Notes: generated from the sequence alone by a model not told the origin. A DNA stretch of 14,715 nucleotides from Burkholderiales bacterium (GCA_014379045.1 JACMMK010000265.1:1-14715); one strand, 5' to 3'. Shown: positions 6,814 through 13,770, counted from the first letter of the stretch. Program-made: numbers and translations.

Positions 6814-8334
6814 ATGGAATTTCTCGGAGAAGTATTCGGTAACCTGATCATGGGCTTCGGGGTTGCGGTCAGCCTCGAGAACCTGATCTACGCGTTCATC
6901 GGTTGCCTGCTCGGCACGCTGGTGGGGGTGTTGCCCGGCATTGGTCCGGTGGCGGCGATCGCCCTGCTGCTGCCGACGACATTTGCGTTGCCGCCGGTCG
7001 GTGCGCTGATCATGCTGGCCGGCATCTACTACGGCGCGCAGTACGGCGGGTCGACGACCGCCATTCTGGTGAACCTGCCGGGCGAATCGTCCTCGGTGGT
7101 GACCTGTCTCGACGGCCACGCGATGGCCAAGAACGGTCGGGCCGGACATGCGCTGGCGATCGCGGCGATCGGGTCGTTCTTCGCCGGCACCGTGTGCACG
7201 CTGATCATCGCGGTCGCCGCGCCGCCGCTGGCCGAGATGGCGCTGAAGTTCGGGGCGCCGGAGTATTTCTCGCTGATGGTGTTCGGTCTGATCGCCTCGG
7301 CGGTGCTCGCGCGCGGTTCGCTGATCAAGGCGCTCGGGATGATTCTGGTGGGTCTGTTGCTGGGCATCGTCGGGACCGACGTCAATTCGGGGATGTCGCG
7401 CTTCACCTTCGGCATGCCGGGTCTGTCGGACGGTATCGGCTTCGTCGTGATCGCGATGGCGTTCTTCGGCCTGGGGGAGATCATCAAGAACCTCGAGACG
7501 CCGGACGATCAGCGCCAGGTGTTCACCGACAAGGTCTCGGGTCTGATGCCGCGCTGGGAGGACATCAGAATGTCGGCCGGCGCGATCGTTCGCGGCACCT
7601 TCCTCGGCGCGTTCTTCGGTACGTTGCCCGGTACCGGTCCGGTCGTGGCTGCCTTCTCGACCTATGCGATGGAAAAAAAGATCGCGAAGGACAGCTCGCA
7701 GTTCGGCAGGGGCGACATCCGCGGGGTGGCGGGTCCGGAGTCGGCGAACAACGCCGCCGCGCAGACCGCGTTCATTCCGACGCTGACGCTGGGTATTCCC
7801 GGCTCCGGCACGATGGCGCTGATGCTGGGCGCGATGATGATCCAGGGGATCGCCCCCGGCCCGCAGGTGATGACGAGCCGGCCCGATCTGTTCTGGGGCC
7901 TGATCGCCTCGATGTGGATCGGCAACCTGATGCTGGTGATTCTGAACCTGCCGCTGATCGGTATCTGGGTGCAGTTGCTGAAAGTGCCGTACCGCCTGCT
8001 GTTCCCGGCGATCCTGATGTTCATGTGCATCGGCACCTACAGCCTGAACAACAGCATCCAGGATCCGTTGCTGATGGGTTTCTTCGGCGTCGTCGGCTAC
8101 GCGTTCATGAAGTTCGGTTGCGAGCCGGCGCCGATGCTGCTCGGGTTCATCCTCGGGCCGCTGATGGAAGAGAACCTGCGGCGGGCGTTGCTGATTTCGC
8201 GGGGCGATCCGACCGTGTTCTTCACGCGCCCGATCAGCTTGACCTTCCTGGTGCTTGCTGCGGGCGCGTTGCTCGTGATCGTCCTGCCGGCGGTACGAAA
8301 GAAGCGCGACGAAGCGTTTCAGGGCGACGAGTAA
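6814..8334 (+). CDS. tctA: Tripartite tricarboxylate transporter large membrane subunit TctA
   Basis: A 506-residue polytopic permease (TctA, PF01970), the ion-coupled transport subunit of the TTT system, at the usual family length. The two family glycine-rich loops are intact: GVLPGIGPVAAIALLLPTTF at 38-57, with the following YYGAQYGGSTTAILVNLPGE at 72-91, and the second-half counterpart GTLPGTGPVVAAFSTYAMEK at 269-288, followed by ESANNAAAQTAFIPTLTLGI and PGSGTMALMLGAMMIQG. This internal pseudo-repeat reflects the inverted two-half architecture of the family. About a dozen membrane segments are visible, ending with a hydrophobic stretch before a charged tail (RKKRDEAFQGDE). The gene starts five bases after tctB. 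An in-phase A AAA AAG heptamer occurs at 7674-7680. An intrinsic terminator follows the stop by about 20 bases, so tctB-tctA form one unit, separate from the binding protein. Confidence 0.95.
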   Translation: MEFLGEVFGNLIMGFGVAVSLENLIYAFIGCLLGTLVGVLPGIGPVAAIALLLPTTFALPPVGALIMLAGIYYGAQYGGSTTAILVNLPGESSSVVTCLDGHAMAKNGRAGHALAIAAIGSFFAGTVCTLIIAVAAPPLAEMALKFGAPEYFSLMVFGLIASAVLARGSLIKALGMILVGLLLGIVGTDVNSGMSRFTFGMPGLSDGIGFVVIAMAFFGLGEIIKNLETPDDQRQVFTDKVSGLMPRWEDIRMSAGAIVRGTFLGAFFGTLPGTGPVVAAFSTYAMEKKIAKDSSQFGRGDIRGVAGPESANNAAAQTAFIPTLTLGIPGSGTMALMLGAMMIQGIAPGPQVMTSRPDLFWGLIASMWIGNLMLVILNLPLIGIWVQLLKVPYRLLFPAILMFMCIGTYSLNNSIQDPLLMGFFGVVGYAFMKFGCEPAPMLLGFILGPLMEENLRRALLISRGDPTVFFTRPISLTFLVLAAGALLVIVLPAVRKKRDEAFQGDE

Positions 8335-8354
8335 CTACGTTCGCGTTGCGAAGG

Positions 8355-8390
8355 AACCCGGAGCTCGAAAGACCTCCGGGTTTTTTCTTG
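8355..8390 (+). terminator. Intrinsic terminator after tctA
   Basis: A perfect nine-base stem, AACCCGGAG at 8355-8363 with CTCCGGGTT at 8374-8382, and a ten-base loop, runs straight into a T tract (8381-8386, then CTT). This is a textbook Rho-independent terminator on the plus strand, and the only clear one in the window. It separates tctBA from the binding-protein unit downstream. Confidence 0.92.
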
Positions 8391-8414
8391 TCGTAAAGTG
8401 TGACGTTGCCGTCT

Positions 8415-8436
8415 CCGACAGTCGGGCGGCTGTCGG
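8415..8436. promoter_or_regulatory. Inverted repeat in the leader of the Bug/TctC gene
   Basis: CCGACAG at 8415-8421 is repeated inverted as CTGTCGG at 8430-8436 around an eight-base GC spacer. It lies about 83 bases before the binding-protein start and just after the tctA terminator, where a promoter for the downstream unit is expected. It could be an operator, or an RNA hairpin in the leader; there is no T tract after it, so it is not a terminator. Confidence 0.35.
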
Positions 8437-8518
8437 TTCGACCGCTCCGGCGTCATCGGCACCGGGCAACGTGTCTCGCGCGCGAGGAACGGCGCCGTCA
8501 TTCAAAGGAATCAGTGCA

Positions 8519-9520
8519 ATGAAGGGGTTGTCGCCATCAACGACCCGTGCGGGTCGTGCGTGGGTCGCGGTCGGCACTTCGTTCGTGCTTAGCGGTTCGG
8601 CAGCGGCGCATGCTCAGGCACAGGCGTGGCCGAGCCGTCCGATCCGGATGATCGTTGCCTCGCCCCCGGCCGGTCCGTCGGACATTCTCGCGCGGCTGCT
8701 CGGGCCGCAACTCACGCTTGCATGGGGACAGACCGTGCTGATCGACAATCGGGCGGGGGCGAACGGCATGATCGCCGCCGAACTCACCGCCAAGTCGGAC
8801 CCGGACGGGCACACGATCCTGCTTGCCAACGCAGGCTTCGTGATCAACACCAGCCTGTACAAGAAGGTGCCGTACGACCCCCTGCGCGAGTTCGTCCCGA
8901 TCTCGCTCGCGATGTCGGTGCCGAACATCCTGGTCGTGCACCCGTCGGTGCCGGCCCGCTCGGTTGCCGAACTGGTTGCCTACGCCAAGGCGAAGCCGGG
9001 ACAGCTCGCGGTCGCCTCGGCCGGCAGCGGCAGCTCCGGGCATCTTGCGCTCGAACTGTTCCAGCAGCTCTCCGGGGTCAGCATGATCCACGTGCCGTTC
9101 AAGGGCGGGGGGCCTGCGCTCGCCGATGTGATGGCCGGGCAGACCCAGGCGTTGTTCAGCATCGCGGTCGCGGCCATGCCGCAGATACGTGCGGGCAGGG
9201 TGCGCGCGCTCGGTGTGACCAGCGCGAAGCGCCTTGCCAGCGCCAGTGAGATCCCGACGGTGGCAGAGTCGGGATTCCCGAACTACGAGGTCAACGGCTG
9301 GTTCGGATTCGTCGCGCCGGTCAAGACGCCACGGTCGATCGTCGCGCGCCTGAACACCGACATCGTGCGCGCACTGCGTCTGCCCGAGCTGCAGGATCGC
9401 CTCGCCGAGCAGGGCGCCGAGATCATCGGCGGCACCCCTGAGGCGTTCGGTGCCTACCTGAAGAGCGAGCAGGCAAAATGGGAGAAAGTCATCCGGCAAG
9501 CCGGCATCAAGGTGGAGTAG
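8519..9520 (+). CDS. Bug-family periplasmic tripartite transporter substrate-binding protein (TctC)
   Basis: A 333-residue extracytoplasmic solute receptor of the Bug/TctC family (PF03401), which binds a carboxylate in the periplasm and hands it to a TctA/TctB permease. A signal peptide occupies about 1-32, with a hydrophobic core WVAVGTSFVLSGSAAA and likely cleavage after AHA (30-32). The family signatures follow: WPSRPIRMIVASPPAGPSDI (about 37-56), IDNRAGANGMIAAE (75-88), and later HVPFKGGGPALADVMAGQ and the C-terminal GGTPEAFGAYLKSEQAKWEK. The length is normal. The ATG at 8519 is chosen over a GTG at 8471 because AAAGGA at about 8504-8509 precedes it and it places the signal peptide at the start. 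The gene follows the terminated tctBA unit, so it is expressed separately but likely works with it. The LVIVD gene begins four bases after the stop. Ligand unknown. Confidence 0.93.
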   Translation: MKGLSPSTTRAGRAWVAVGTSFVLSGSAAAHAQAQAWPSRPIRMIVASPPAGPSDILARLLGPQLTLAWGQTVLIDNRAGANGMIAAELTAKSDPDGHTILLANAGFVINTSLYKKVPYDPLREFVPISLAMSVPNILVVHPSVPARSVAELVAYAKAKPGQLAVASAGSGSSGHLALELFQQLSGVSMIHVPFKGGGPALADVMAGQTQALFSIAVAAMPQIRAGRVRALGVTSAKRLASASEIPTVAESGFPNYEVNGWFGFVAPVKTPRSIVARLNTDIVRALRLPELQDRLAEQGAEIIGGTPEAFGAYLKSEQAKWEKVIRQAGIKVE

Positions 9521-9524
9521 GACG

Positions 9525-10685
9525 ATGGCACGAGCGAAGGGCATACGGCAGATCGCCTGGCATGATTGTGCGGGTGGCGGGCAGGTCGTCGTCGAGCGTG
9601 GCATCGCATATGTCGGCCACATGCGAAACCCCCACGGCACCTCGATCGTCGATGTGCGCGATCCGCGCCATCCGAAGCTGCTGGCCGAGCTGCCGATGCC
9701 GCCCGGCACGCATTCGCACAAGGTCCGCGTGCACGACGGCCTGATGCTGACCAATCGGGAGACGTTGTCGTCGCGTGCGCTGCGCGGCGAGACGATGCCC
9801 GAAGGCTATCGCGGCGGCATCGGCCTGCACGATGTGTCCGATCCCGCACGCCCCAGGCATATCAAGGATTGGGACTGCACGCATGTACCCGACGGCGGAC
9901 CTGCGAGCGGCGTGCATCGCTTCGACTTCGACGGCCGATACGCGTATCTGTCGCCGACGATGGACGGCTTCGTCGGCAACATCATGCTCGTGCTGGATGT
10001 CGCCGACCCGGTCAAGCCGGTCGAAGCCGGTCGTTGGTGGGTGCCGGGCCAATGGGCGGCGGGAGGCGAGACGCCGACATGGCCGGGGTGGGCGCATCGC
10101 TGCCACCATGCGTTGCGTTTCGGTAACCGGCTCTACACCAGCCTCTGGCACGGGGGCTTCGTGATCCTCGATATCGACGATCTGTCGAAACCCACGCTGA
10201 TCTCGGGGCTCGACTGGAGTCCGCCATTTCCGTGGCCCACGCACAGTGCGGTCAAGGTCCCGTTCAAGATCGACGGGCGCGACCTGTTGCTCGTCGCCGA
10301 TGAAGACGTAGCGCGGATGGACGGGTGCCCGCCGTACCCCGCGGCGTTCATGTGGATGGTCGATGTCACCGACGAGCGACATCCGGTGCAGTTCTCGAGC
10401 TTTCAGGTCGACGACATGCCCGGCGTCGAACAGCCGCCGATGACCGGTTGTCATCAGCCGGTCGAGAAGATCACCGGCACCGAAGTGCCGGTCACCTGGT
10501 TTGCACATGGCTTGCGTATCGTCGATATCGCGCGACCGCATGCGCTGAAGGAAGTCGCGTACTTCCTGCCCGACCCGCCGCCCGGGTCCGAGCGGGTGCA
10601 GGCGAACGACGTATACGTCGACGAGCGGGGTCTGATGTTCGTGATCGACCGGGTACGCGGCCTGCATATCCTCGAACGCGTCTGA
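9525..10685 (+). CDS. LVIVD-repeat beta-propeller protein of unknown function
   Basis: A 386-residue protein with LVIVD repeats (PF08309), each ending in a D-x-x-x-P turn: GTSIVDVRDPRHP at 38-50, GIGLHDVSDPARP at 98-110, IMLVLDVADPVKP at 153-165, GFVILDIDDLSKP at 211-223, FMWMVDVTDERHP at 275-287 and a weaker GLRIVDIARPHAL at 329-341. Spacing of about 55-60 residues indicates a six- or seven-bladed beta-propeller. There is no signal peptide, so a cytoplasmic site is likely. Histidines recur just before one strand of successive blades: H63/H65, H131, H194/H195, H240, H310. No reaction is assigned to the family to my knowledge. GGAG at 9514-9517 serves as ribosome binding site inside the end of the binding-protein gene four bases upstream, so the two are coupled; the product may act on the imported substrate (inference). 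A scaffold or binding role is the alternative. Confidence 0.85.
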   Translation: MARAKGIRQIAWHDCAGGGQVVVERGIAYVGHMRNPHGTSIVDVRDPRHPKLLAELPMPPGTHSHKVRVHDGLMLTNRETLSSRALRGETMPEGYRGGIGLHDVSDPARPRHIKDWDCTHVPDGGPASGVHRFDFDGRYAYLSPTMDGFVGNIMLVLDVADPVKPVEAGRWWVPGQWAAGGETPTWPGWAHRCHHALRFGNRLYTSLWHGGFVILDIDDLSKPTLISGLDWSPPFPWPTHSAVKVPFKIDGRDLLLVADEDVARMDGCPPYPAAFMWMVDVTDERHPVQFSSFQVDDMPGVEQPPMTGCHQPVEKITGTEVPVTWFAHGLRIVDIARPHALKEVAYFLPDPPPGSERVQANDVYVDERGLMFVIDRVRGLHILERV

Positions 10686-10757
10686 GCGCGCGGTCACGCC
10701 CGCAACCGATCTACCCCTGAACGTCCGCGCACCGATGCCCCCGACGGAGACCGTACG

Positions 10758-11762
10758 ATGAAGTACCGCAGACTCGGCCACAGCGGCCTCAGCGTGTCGC
10801 CGCTCTGCCTCGGCGCGATGAACTTCGGCGAGCAGACCGATCTCACGGCGGCAGGACGCATCTTCGATAGCGCGAGCGACGCGGGCGTCAACTTCATCGA
10901 CACCGCCGACAGCTACTCGGGAGGCGAGTCCGAGCGCATCGTCGGCAAGCTGATCGCGAACCGGCGCGATGATTTCGTGCTGGCGACCAAGTTCGGCAAC
11001 GCCTGGGGCGACGATCCGAACCGGCGCGGACTGTCACGCAAATGGATCATGCGCGCGATCGACGACAGCCTCACTCGCCTCAAGACCGACTATGTCGACA
11101 TCTGGTACCTGCACCGCGACGATCCGGCGACGCCGCAGGAGGAGACCGCGCTCGCGCTGGGCGACGTGATCCGGGCGGGCAAGGTGCGCTACATCGGCAT
11201 CTCGAACCTGTCGGTCTGGCGGATGCTCCGCTTCGTCAATGTTTGCGAGAAGCTCGGCGTGCCGCGCCCGGTCGTGTGCTCGCCCTACTACAACGCGATG
11301 AACCGGATGGCCGAGGTCGACCTGATCCCGGCCTGCGTCGACGCCGGGCTTGGCATCGTGCCGTACAGCCCGATTGCCCGGGGGGTGTTGTCCGGCCGCT
11401 ACGCGCCGGGCCAGCCGGTGCCCGCCGACTCACGGGTCGGACGCCACGACGCGCGCATCATGCAAACCGAATATCGGCCCGAGTCGGTGGAAATCGCGCA
11501 GCATGTCGTCGCCCACGCGGCGGCACGTGGCATTAACGCCGCGCAGTTCGCCGTCAACTGGGTGCTCGCCAATCGGCGGGTGTCGTCGGTGCTGGCCGGG
11601 CCGCGCACGCTCGAACACTGGAATGACTATCTCGCCGCGCTCGACTATCGATGGGGCGCGGAAGACGAAGCGCTGATCGACCGTCATGTGAAGCCCGGTC
11701 ACCCGTCGACGCCCGGCTTCACCGATCCCAAATTTCCCGTGGAAGGGCGCAGCGTCGCGTAG
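10758..11762 (+). CDS. Aldo/keto reductase (COG0667-type)
   Basis: A 334-residue NADPH-dependent aldo/keto reductase with a TIM-barrel fold, cytoplasmic. The N-terminus MKYRRLGHSGLSVSPLCLGA is typical of this bacterial branch. The catalytic tetrad is complete: D48 (FIDTAD), Y53 (DSYSGG), K78 (LATKFGN) and H119 (IWYLHRDD). The cofactor-binding C-terminal half carries IPYSPIARGVLSG-like sequence (VPYSPIARGVLSG) and VSSVLAGPRTLEHW, the latter the usual phosphate-binding stretch. The start at 10758 is supported by GGAG at 10746-10749, eight bases upstream. The gene lies 72 bases after the LVIVD gene on the same strand with no terminator between, so it probably belongs to the same transcript as the binding protein. 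Its 3' end faces the small membrane protein gene at 15 bases. The carbonyl substrate is not predictable from sequence. Confidence 0.92.
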   Translation: MKYRRLGHSGLSVSPLCLGAMNFGEQTDLTAAGRIFDSASDAGVNFIDTADSYSGGESERIVGKLIANRRDDFVLATKFGNAWGDDPNRRGLSRKWIMRAIDDSLTRLKTDYVDIWYLHRDDPATPQEETALALGDVIRAGKVRYIGISNLSVWRMLRFVNVCEKLGVPRPVVCSPYYNAMNRMAEVDLIPACVDAGLGIVPYSPIARGVLSGRYAPGQPVPADSRVGRHDARIMQTEYRPESVEIAQHVVAHAAARGINAAQFAVNWVLANRRVSSVLAGPRTLEHWNDYLAALDYRWGAEDEALIDRHVKPGHPSTPGFTDPKFPVEGRSVA

Positions 11763-11777
11763 CGCGGCTTGAAACTG

Positions 11778-11915
11778 TCAGAGGTAGAGCACCGCCGGGA
11801 ACACCGCCACTGCAAGCAGCAACACTAGCCATTCGAGGTTGTTGCGCGCCAGCCAGCCGGTGAAGTGCAGTGCCAGGATGATGATCGCGACGACGTAGAA
11901 CAACGCGAAAGCCAT
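11778..11915 (-). CDS. Small (45-residue) membrane protein, hypothetical
   Basis: A short frame encodes MAFALFYVVAIIILALHFTG, then WLARNNLEWLVLLLAVAVFP, then AVLYL. Two hydrophobic stretches (about 3-20 and 28-45) separated by a polar turn with Arg-Asn-Asn-Leu-Glu suggest a helical hairpin in the inner membrane. The clean alternation of hydrophobic helix and loop is unlikely to arise by chance. The ATG at 11915 is preferred to an upstream start at 11969, whose extra 18 residues are basic and lie within a hairpin. The ribosome binding site is weak: CGGAG lies about 13 bases upstream. It lies 129 bases behind homospermidine synthase on the same strand. I do not recognise a family; a short regulatory or accessory membrane peptide is possible. 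Confidence 0.5.
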   Translation of the reverse strand: MAFALFYVVAIIILALHFTGWLARNNLEWLVLLLAVAVFPAVLYL

Positions 11916-11940
11916 GGTGTGCGGCGAACTCCGTGATGTG

Positions 11941-11965
11941 AGGCGCGACCGCTCGGGTCGCGCCT
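11941..11965. repeat. Perfect 10-base inverted repeat (hairpin)
   Basis: AGGCGCGACC at 11941-11950 and GGTCGCGCCT at 11956-11965 form an uninterrupted ten-base stem with a five-base loop. It sits just upstream of the small membrane protein start as read on the minus strand. No T tract follows on either strand, so it is not a classic intrinsic terminator; a transcript-stabilising or attenuating hairpin or a protein-binding site is possible. Confidence 0.7.
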
Positions 11966-11977
11966 GCACGATTGTTG

Positions 11978-11995
11978 CATCCGCCCGGCCGGATG
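11978..11995. repeat. 6-base inverted repeat (second of three hairpins)
   Basis: CATCCG at 11978-11983 pairs with CGGATG at 11990-11995 around a six-base GC loop. It lies between the two stronger ten-base hairpins and has no T tract after it. Confidence 0.45.
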
Positions 11996-12008
11996 TCGAT
12001 TCCGGAAG

Positions 12009-12035
12009 ACGCCGGCCCAGGTCTCGGGCCGGCGT
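12009..12035 (-). terminator. Perfect 10-base hairpin just after homospermidine synthase (possible terminator or 3' end element)
   Basis: ACGCCGGCCC at 12009-12018 and GGGCCGGCGT at 12026-12035 form a ten-base, nearly all-GC stem with a seven-base loop. On the minus strand it begins nine bases after the homospermidine synthase stop, the usual place for a terminator, but only CTTCC, not a T run, follows. A weak terminator or a barrier to 3' exonucleases are the likely roles. Confidence 0.5.
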
Positions 12036-12044
12036 TGGCGTCGG

Positions 12045-13469
12045 TTACGTCGTGATCCGGAAATTCTTGAACTGCCACGGATCATCACGATCGATGTCCT
12101 CCGGAAACAGTTCGCCGCGGTGGACGAGCGGGGTCCAGTCGGTAAAGTTGCCCCCGAGTCGACCGAGATACGGCGTGGCGATTTCCATCAACAGACGGTC
12201 GTCGACTTGTTCGGGTTCGACGATACCGGCGGTCGGATTGCGGATCGCCCAGATGATCGCGCCGACGAAACCGATGTTGACCTGCGTGCCGGTCGCGTTG
12301 TTGTAGGGCGCGAGTTTCCGGGCCTGCGCCACCGACAGCTGTGAACCGTACCAGTAGGCGCCGCGTGGATGACCGCACAACAGCACGCCTAGTTCGTCGA
12401 CCCCGCCGGTCAGTTCGTCGCGCAGCAGACGCTGTACCGGCTGCAATCGATAGTGGCTTTCCACGAACTGCTCGAGCGATGCGACGGCGTCGGCGCACGG
12501 GTGGTAGGCGTAGTAGCAGGTCGGCCGATAGCGCACGGTGGTGCCGTCGCGCACGCTGAGGAAGTCGGCGATCGAGTGCGCCTCACCGTGCGAGATCAGA
12601 TAGCCGTGAAACGGCCCGGCCTGCGGCGCCCAGGAGCGCACGCGCGTCGTGCAGCCGGTGCGGTCGAGGAAGATGCTGCTGCCGCAGCCGAAGTCGAAAC
12701 GGCGTGCGTCGTGCGGGAAATGCCGCTCGTGCGTACCCCACCCCATCTCGGCCGGCTGCAACGACTCGCCTGCGAACGCGTCCGACGACCAGGTATTGCA
12801 GAATTCGTCCGGCGCTTTGCGACGGTCGGTGGTCTGATGATCGCGTTCCGACACCTGGATGGTCCGGATGCCGAGCCGTTGCGCGAGCGCCGCCCACTGT
12901 TCGCGTCGTTCCGGTCGCGGCTGCGCTGCAAACCCGCTTTCGGCAGCGAGTTCGAGCAGCGCCTGTTTGACGAAGTGCGAGACGAGGCCAGGGTTCGCTC
13001 CGTGCATTACCACCGCCGTGGGTGCCGCCGGGTCGTCGCTGCGCAACGCCAACGCGCGCTCGCGGTGCGCATAGTTGGTACGTCTGGACACGTCGATCGA
13101 CATGTCGGTGTGTCCGCCCGCCCAGGGTTCGATGCAGGCATCGAGATAGAGCACGCCGCGCCGTTGGCACCATTCGATCGAATCGACCGAGCCGACGTCC
13201 ACGGAAGCATTGACCAGGAAGTCGCCGCGTGCCAGGTGTCGGCCGTAGATCGTCGAGTAGTTATCCCGGGTGACCGGCTCGTTGATGAACCGCACACCGT
13301 AGCGTTCGGCGATGTCGCGGCCGCTGTCATGCGCGGATACGATCGTTATCTGACCCGGGGCGATGTTCACATGTCGCATCAACAAGGGAAGCGATCCCTG
13401 TCCAATGCTGCCGAAGCCCAAGATCAGCATGCGGCCCTTGAAGGCTGCGTACTGAGTGTGTTCGCTCAT
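12045..13469 (-). CDS. Homospermidine synthase (NAD-dependent)
   Basis: A 474-residue cytoplasmic enzyme that makes sym-homospermidine from two putrescines (or from putrescine and spermidine) using NAD+ as a recycled hydride carrier. The N-terminal Rossmann motif is MLILGFGSIGQGSLPLL, with the glycine loop at 18-25. The family body is well conserved: DACIEPWAGGHTDMS at 110-124, VVMHGANPGLVSHFVKQALL, VSERDHQ around E208, FCNTWSSDAFAGESLQPAEM around W227 and E235, and YLISHGEAHSI with H294 and E296. From memory, Blastochloris viridis enzyme residues E210, W229, E237, H296 and E298 correspond at a constant offset of two, including the tryptophan that steers the cationic substrate. Length is normal. 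The ATG at 13469 is chosen as the start of the conserved MSEHTQYAAFKGRMLILG region; GGAG lies three bases upstream, which is tight. It is divergent from the GDPD gene. Confidence 0.93.
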   Translation of the reverse strand: MSEHTQYAAFKGRMLILGFGSIGQGSLPLLMRHVNIAPGQITIVSAHDSGRDIAERYGVRFINEPVTRDNYSTIYGRHLARGDFLVNASVDVGSVDSIEWCQRRGVLYLDACIEPWAGGHTDMSIDVSRRTNYAHRERALALRSDDPAAPTAVVMHGANPGLVSHFVKQALLELAAESGFAAQPRPERREQWAALAQRLGIRTIQVSERDHQTTDRRKAPDEFCNTWSSDAFAGESLQPAEMGWGTHERHFPHDARRFDFGCGSSIFLDRTGCTTRVRSWAPQAGPFHGYLISHGEAHSIADFLSVRDGTTVRYRPTCYYAYHPCADAVASLEQFVESHYRLQPVQRLLRDELTGGVDELGVLLCGHPRGAYWYGSQLSVAQARKLAPYNNATGTQVNIGFVGAIIWAIRNPTAGIVEPEQVDDRLLMEIATPYLGRLGGNFTDWTPLVHRGELFPEDIDRDDPWQFKNFRITT

Positions 13470-13770
13470 TTCACTCCATCGGTTGGTGTATCGGTGAGAA
13501 GGTTCGTAACGATGCAGAAGAACAGCCATGAAGCGACGCACGCATCGATACGCGCCTCAGCGTGAGCACCGGCGCGCGATCTCAGTGCGTGCGGCGAGCC
13601 GGAAATCGAAGCGCGAATCGGCAGGGCAACATCGCACATCGCGTTCATTGAGGCGCGTTCCACTGCAAGCGGGTATTTTACGGATTTACGACCCTCAGTA
13701 CGTACTTCCTGCGCGCAACACGGCGCAACCTGAAATTTCAGACGGAACTCGCCTCGGAGCCCGCCCGTTC
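13470..13770. promoter_or_regulatory. 301-base divergent intergenic region, homospermidine synthase / GDPD
   Basis: No credible gene lies here, although a frame is open from 13528 into the GDPD gene; its sequence is basic and unlike the enzyme family. The region must hold two divergent promoters. An AT-richer patch (about 13674-13690, GTATTTTACGGATTTACG) and the ten-base palindrome AGTACGTACT at 13697-13706 are the only marked elements. No well-spaced -35/-10 pair was found. Confidence 0.5.

Noticed and set aside
6903..8396. 497-residue open frame overlapping tctA in the -1 frame
   Set aside because: It is composed mostly of Arg, Gly, Asp and Ala, lacks a ribosome binding site, and is explained by tctA codon bias. 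It matters only as the landing frame for the possible slippery site.
8537..9754. Minus-strand open frame opposite the Bug protein
   Set aside because: Shadow of a clear binding-protein gene; no protein-like composition or start signal.
9507..10781. 424-residue minus-strand open frame opposite the LVIVD gene
   Set aside because: The LVIVD repeats on the plus strand are clear and the gene has a good ribosome binding site; the antisense frame has no recognisable domain.
12453..13565. Plus-strand open frame opposite homospermidine synthase
   Set aside because: The synthase is strongly conserved on the minus strand; the plus frame is Arg/Ala/Val-rich shadow sequence.
13528..13770. N-terminal extension of the GDPD protein
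   Set aside because: The 81 extra residues are basic and unlike the family, whose members begin just before the HRG motif.
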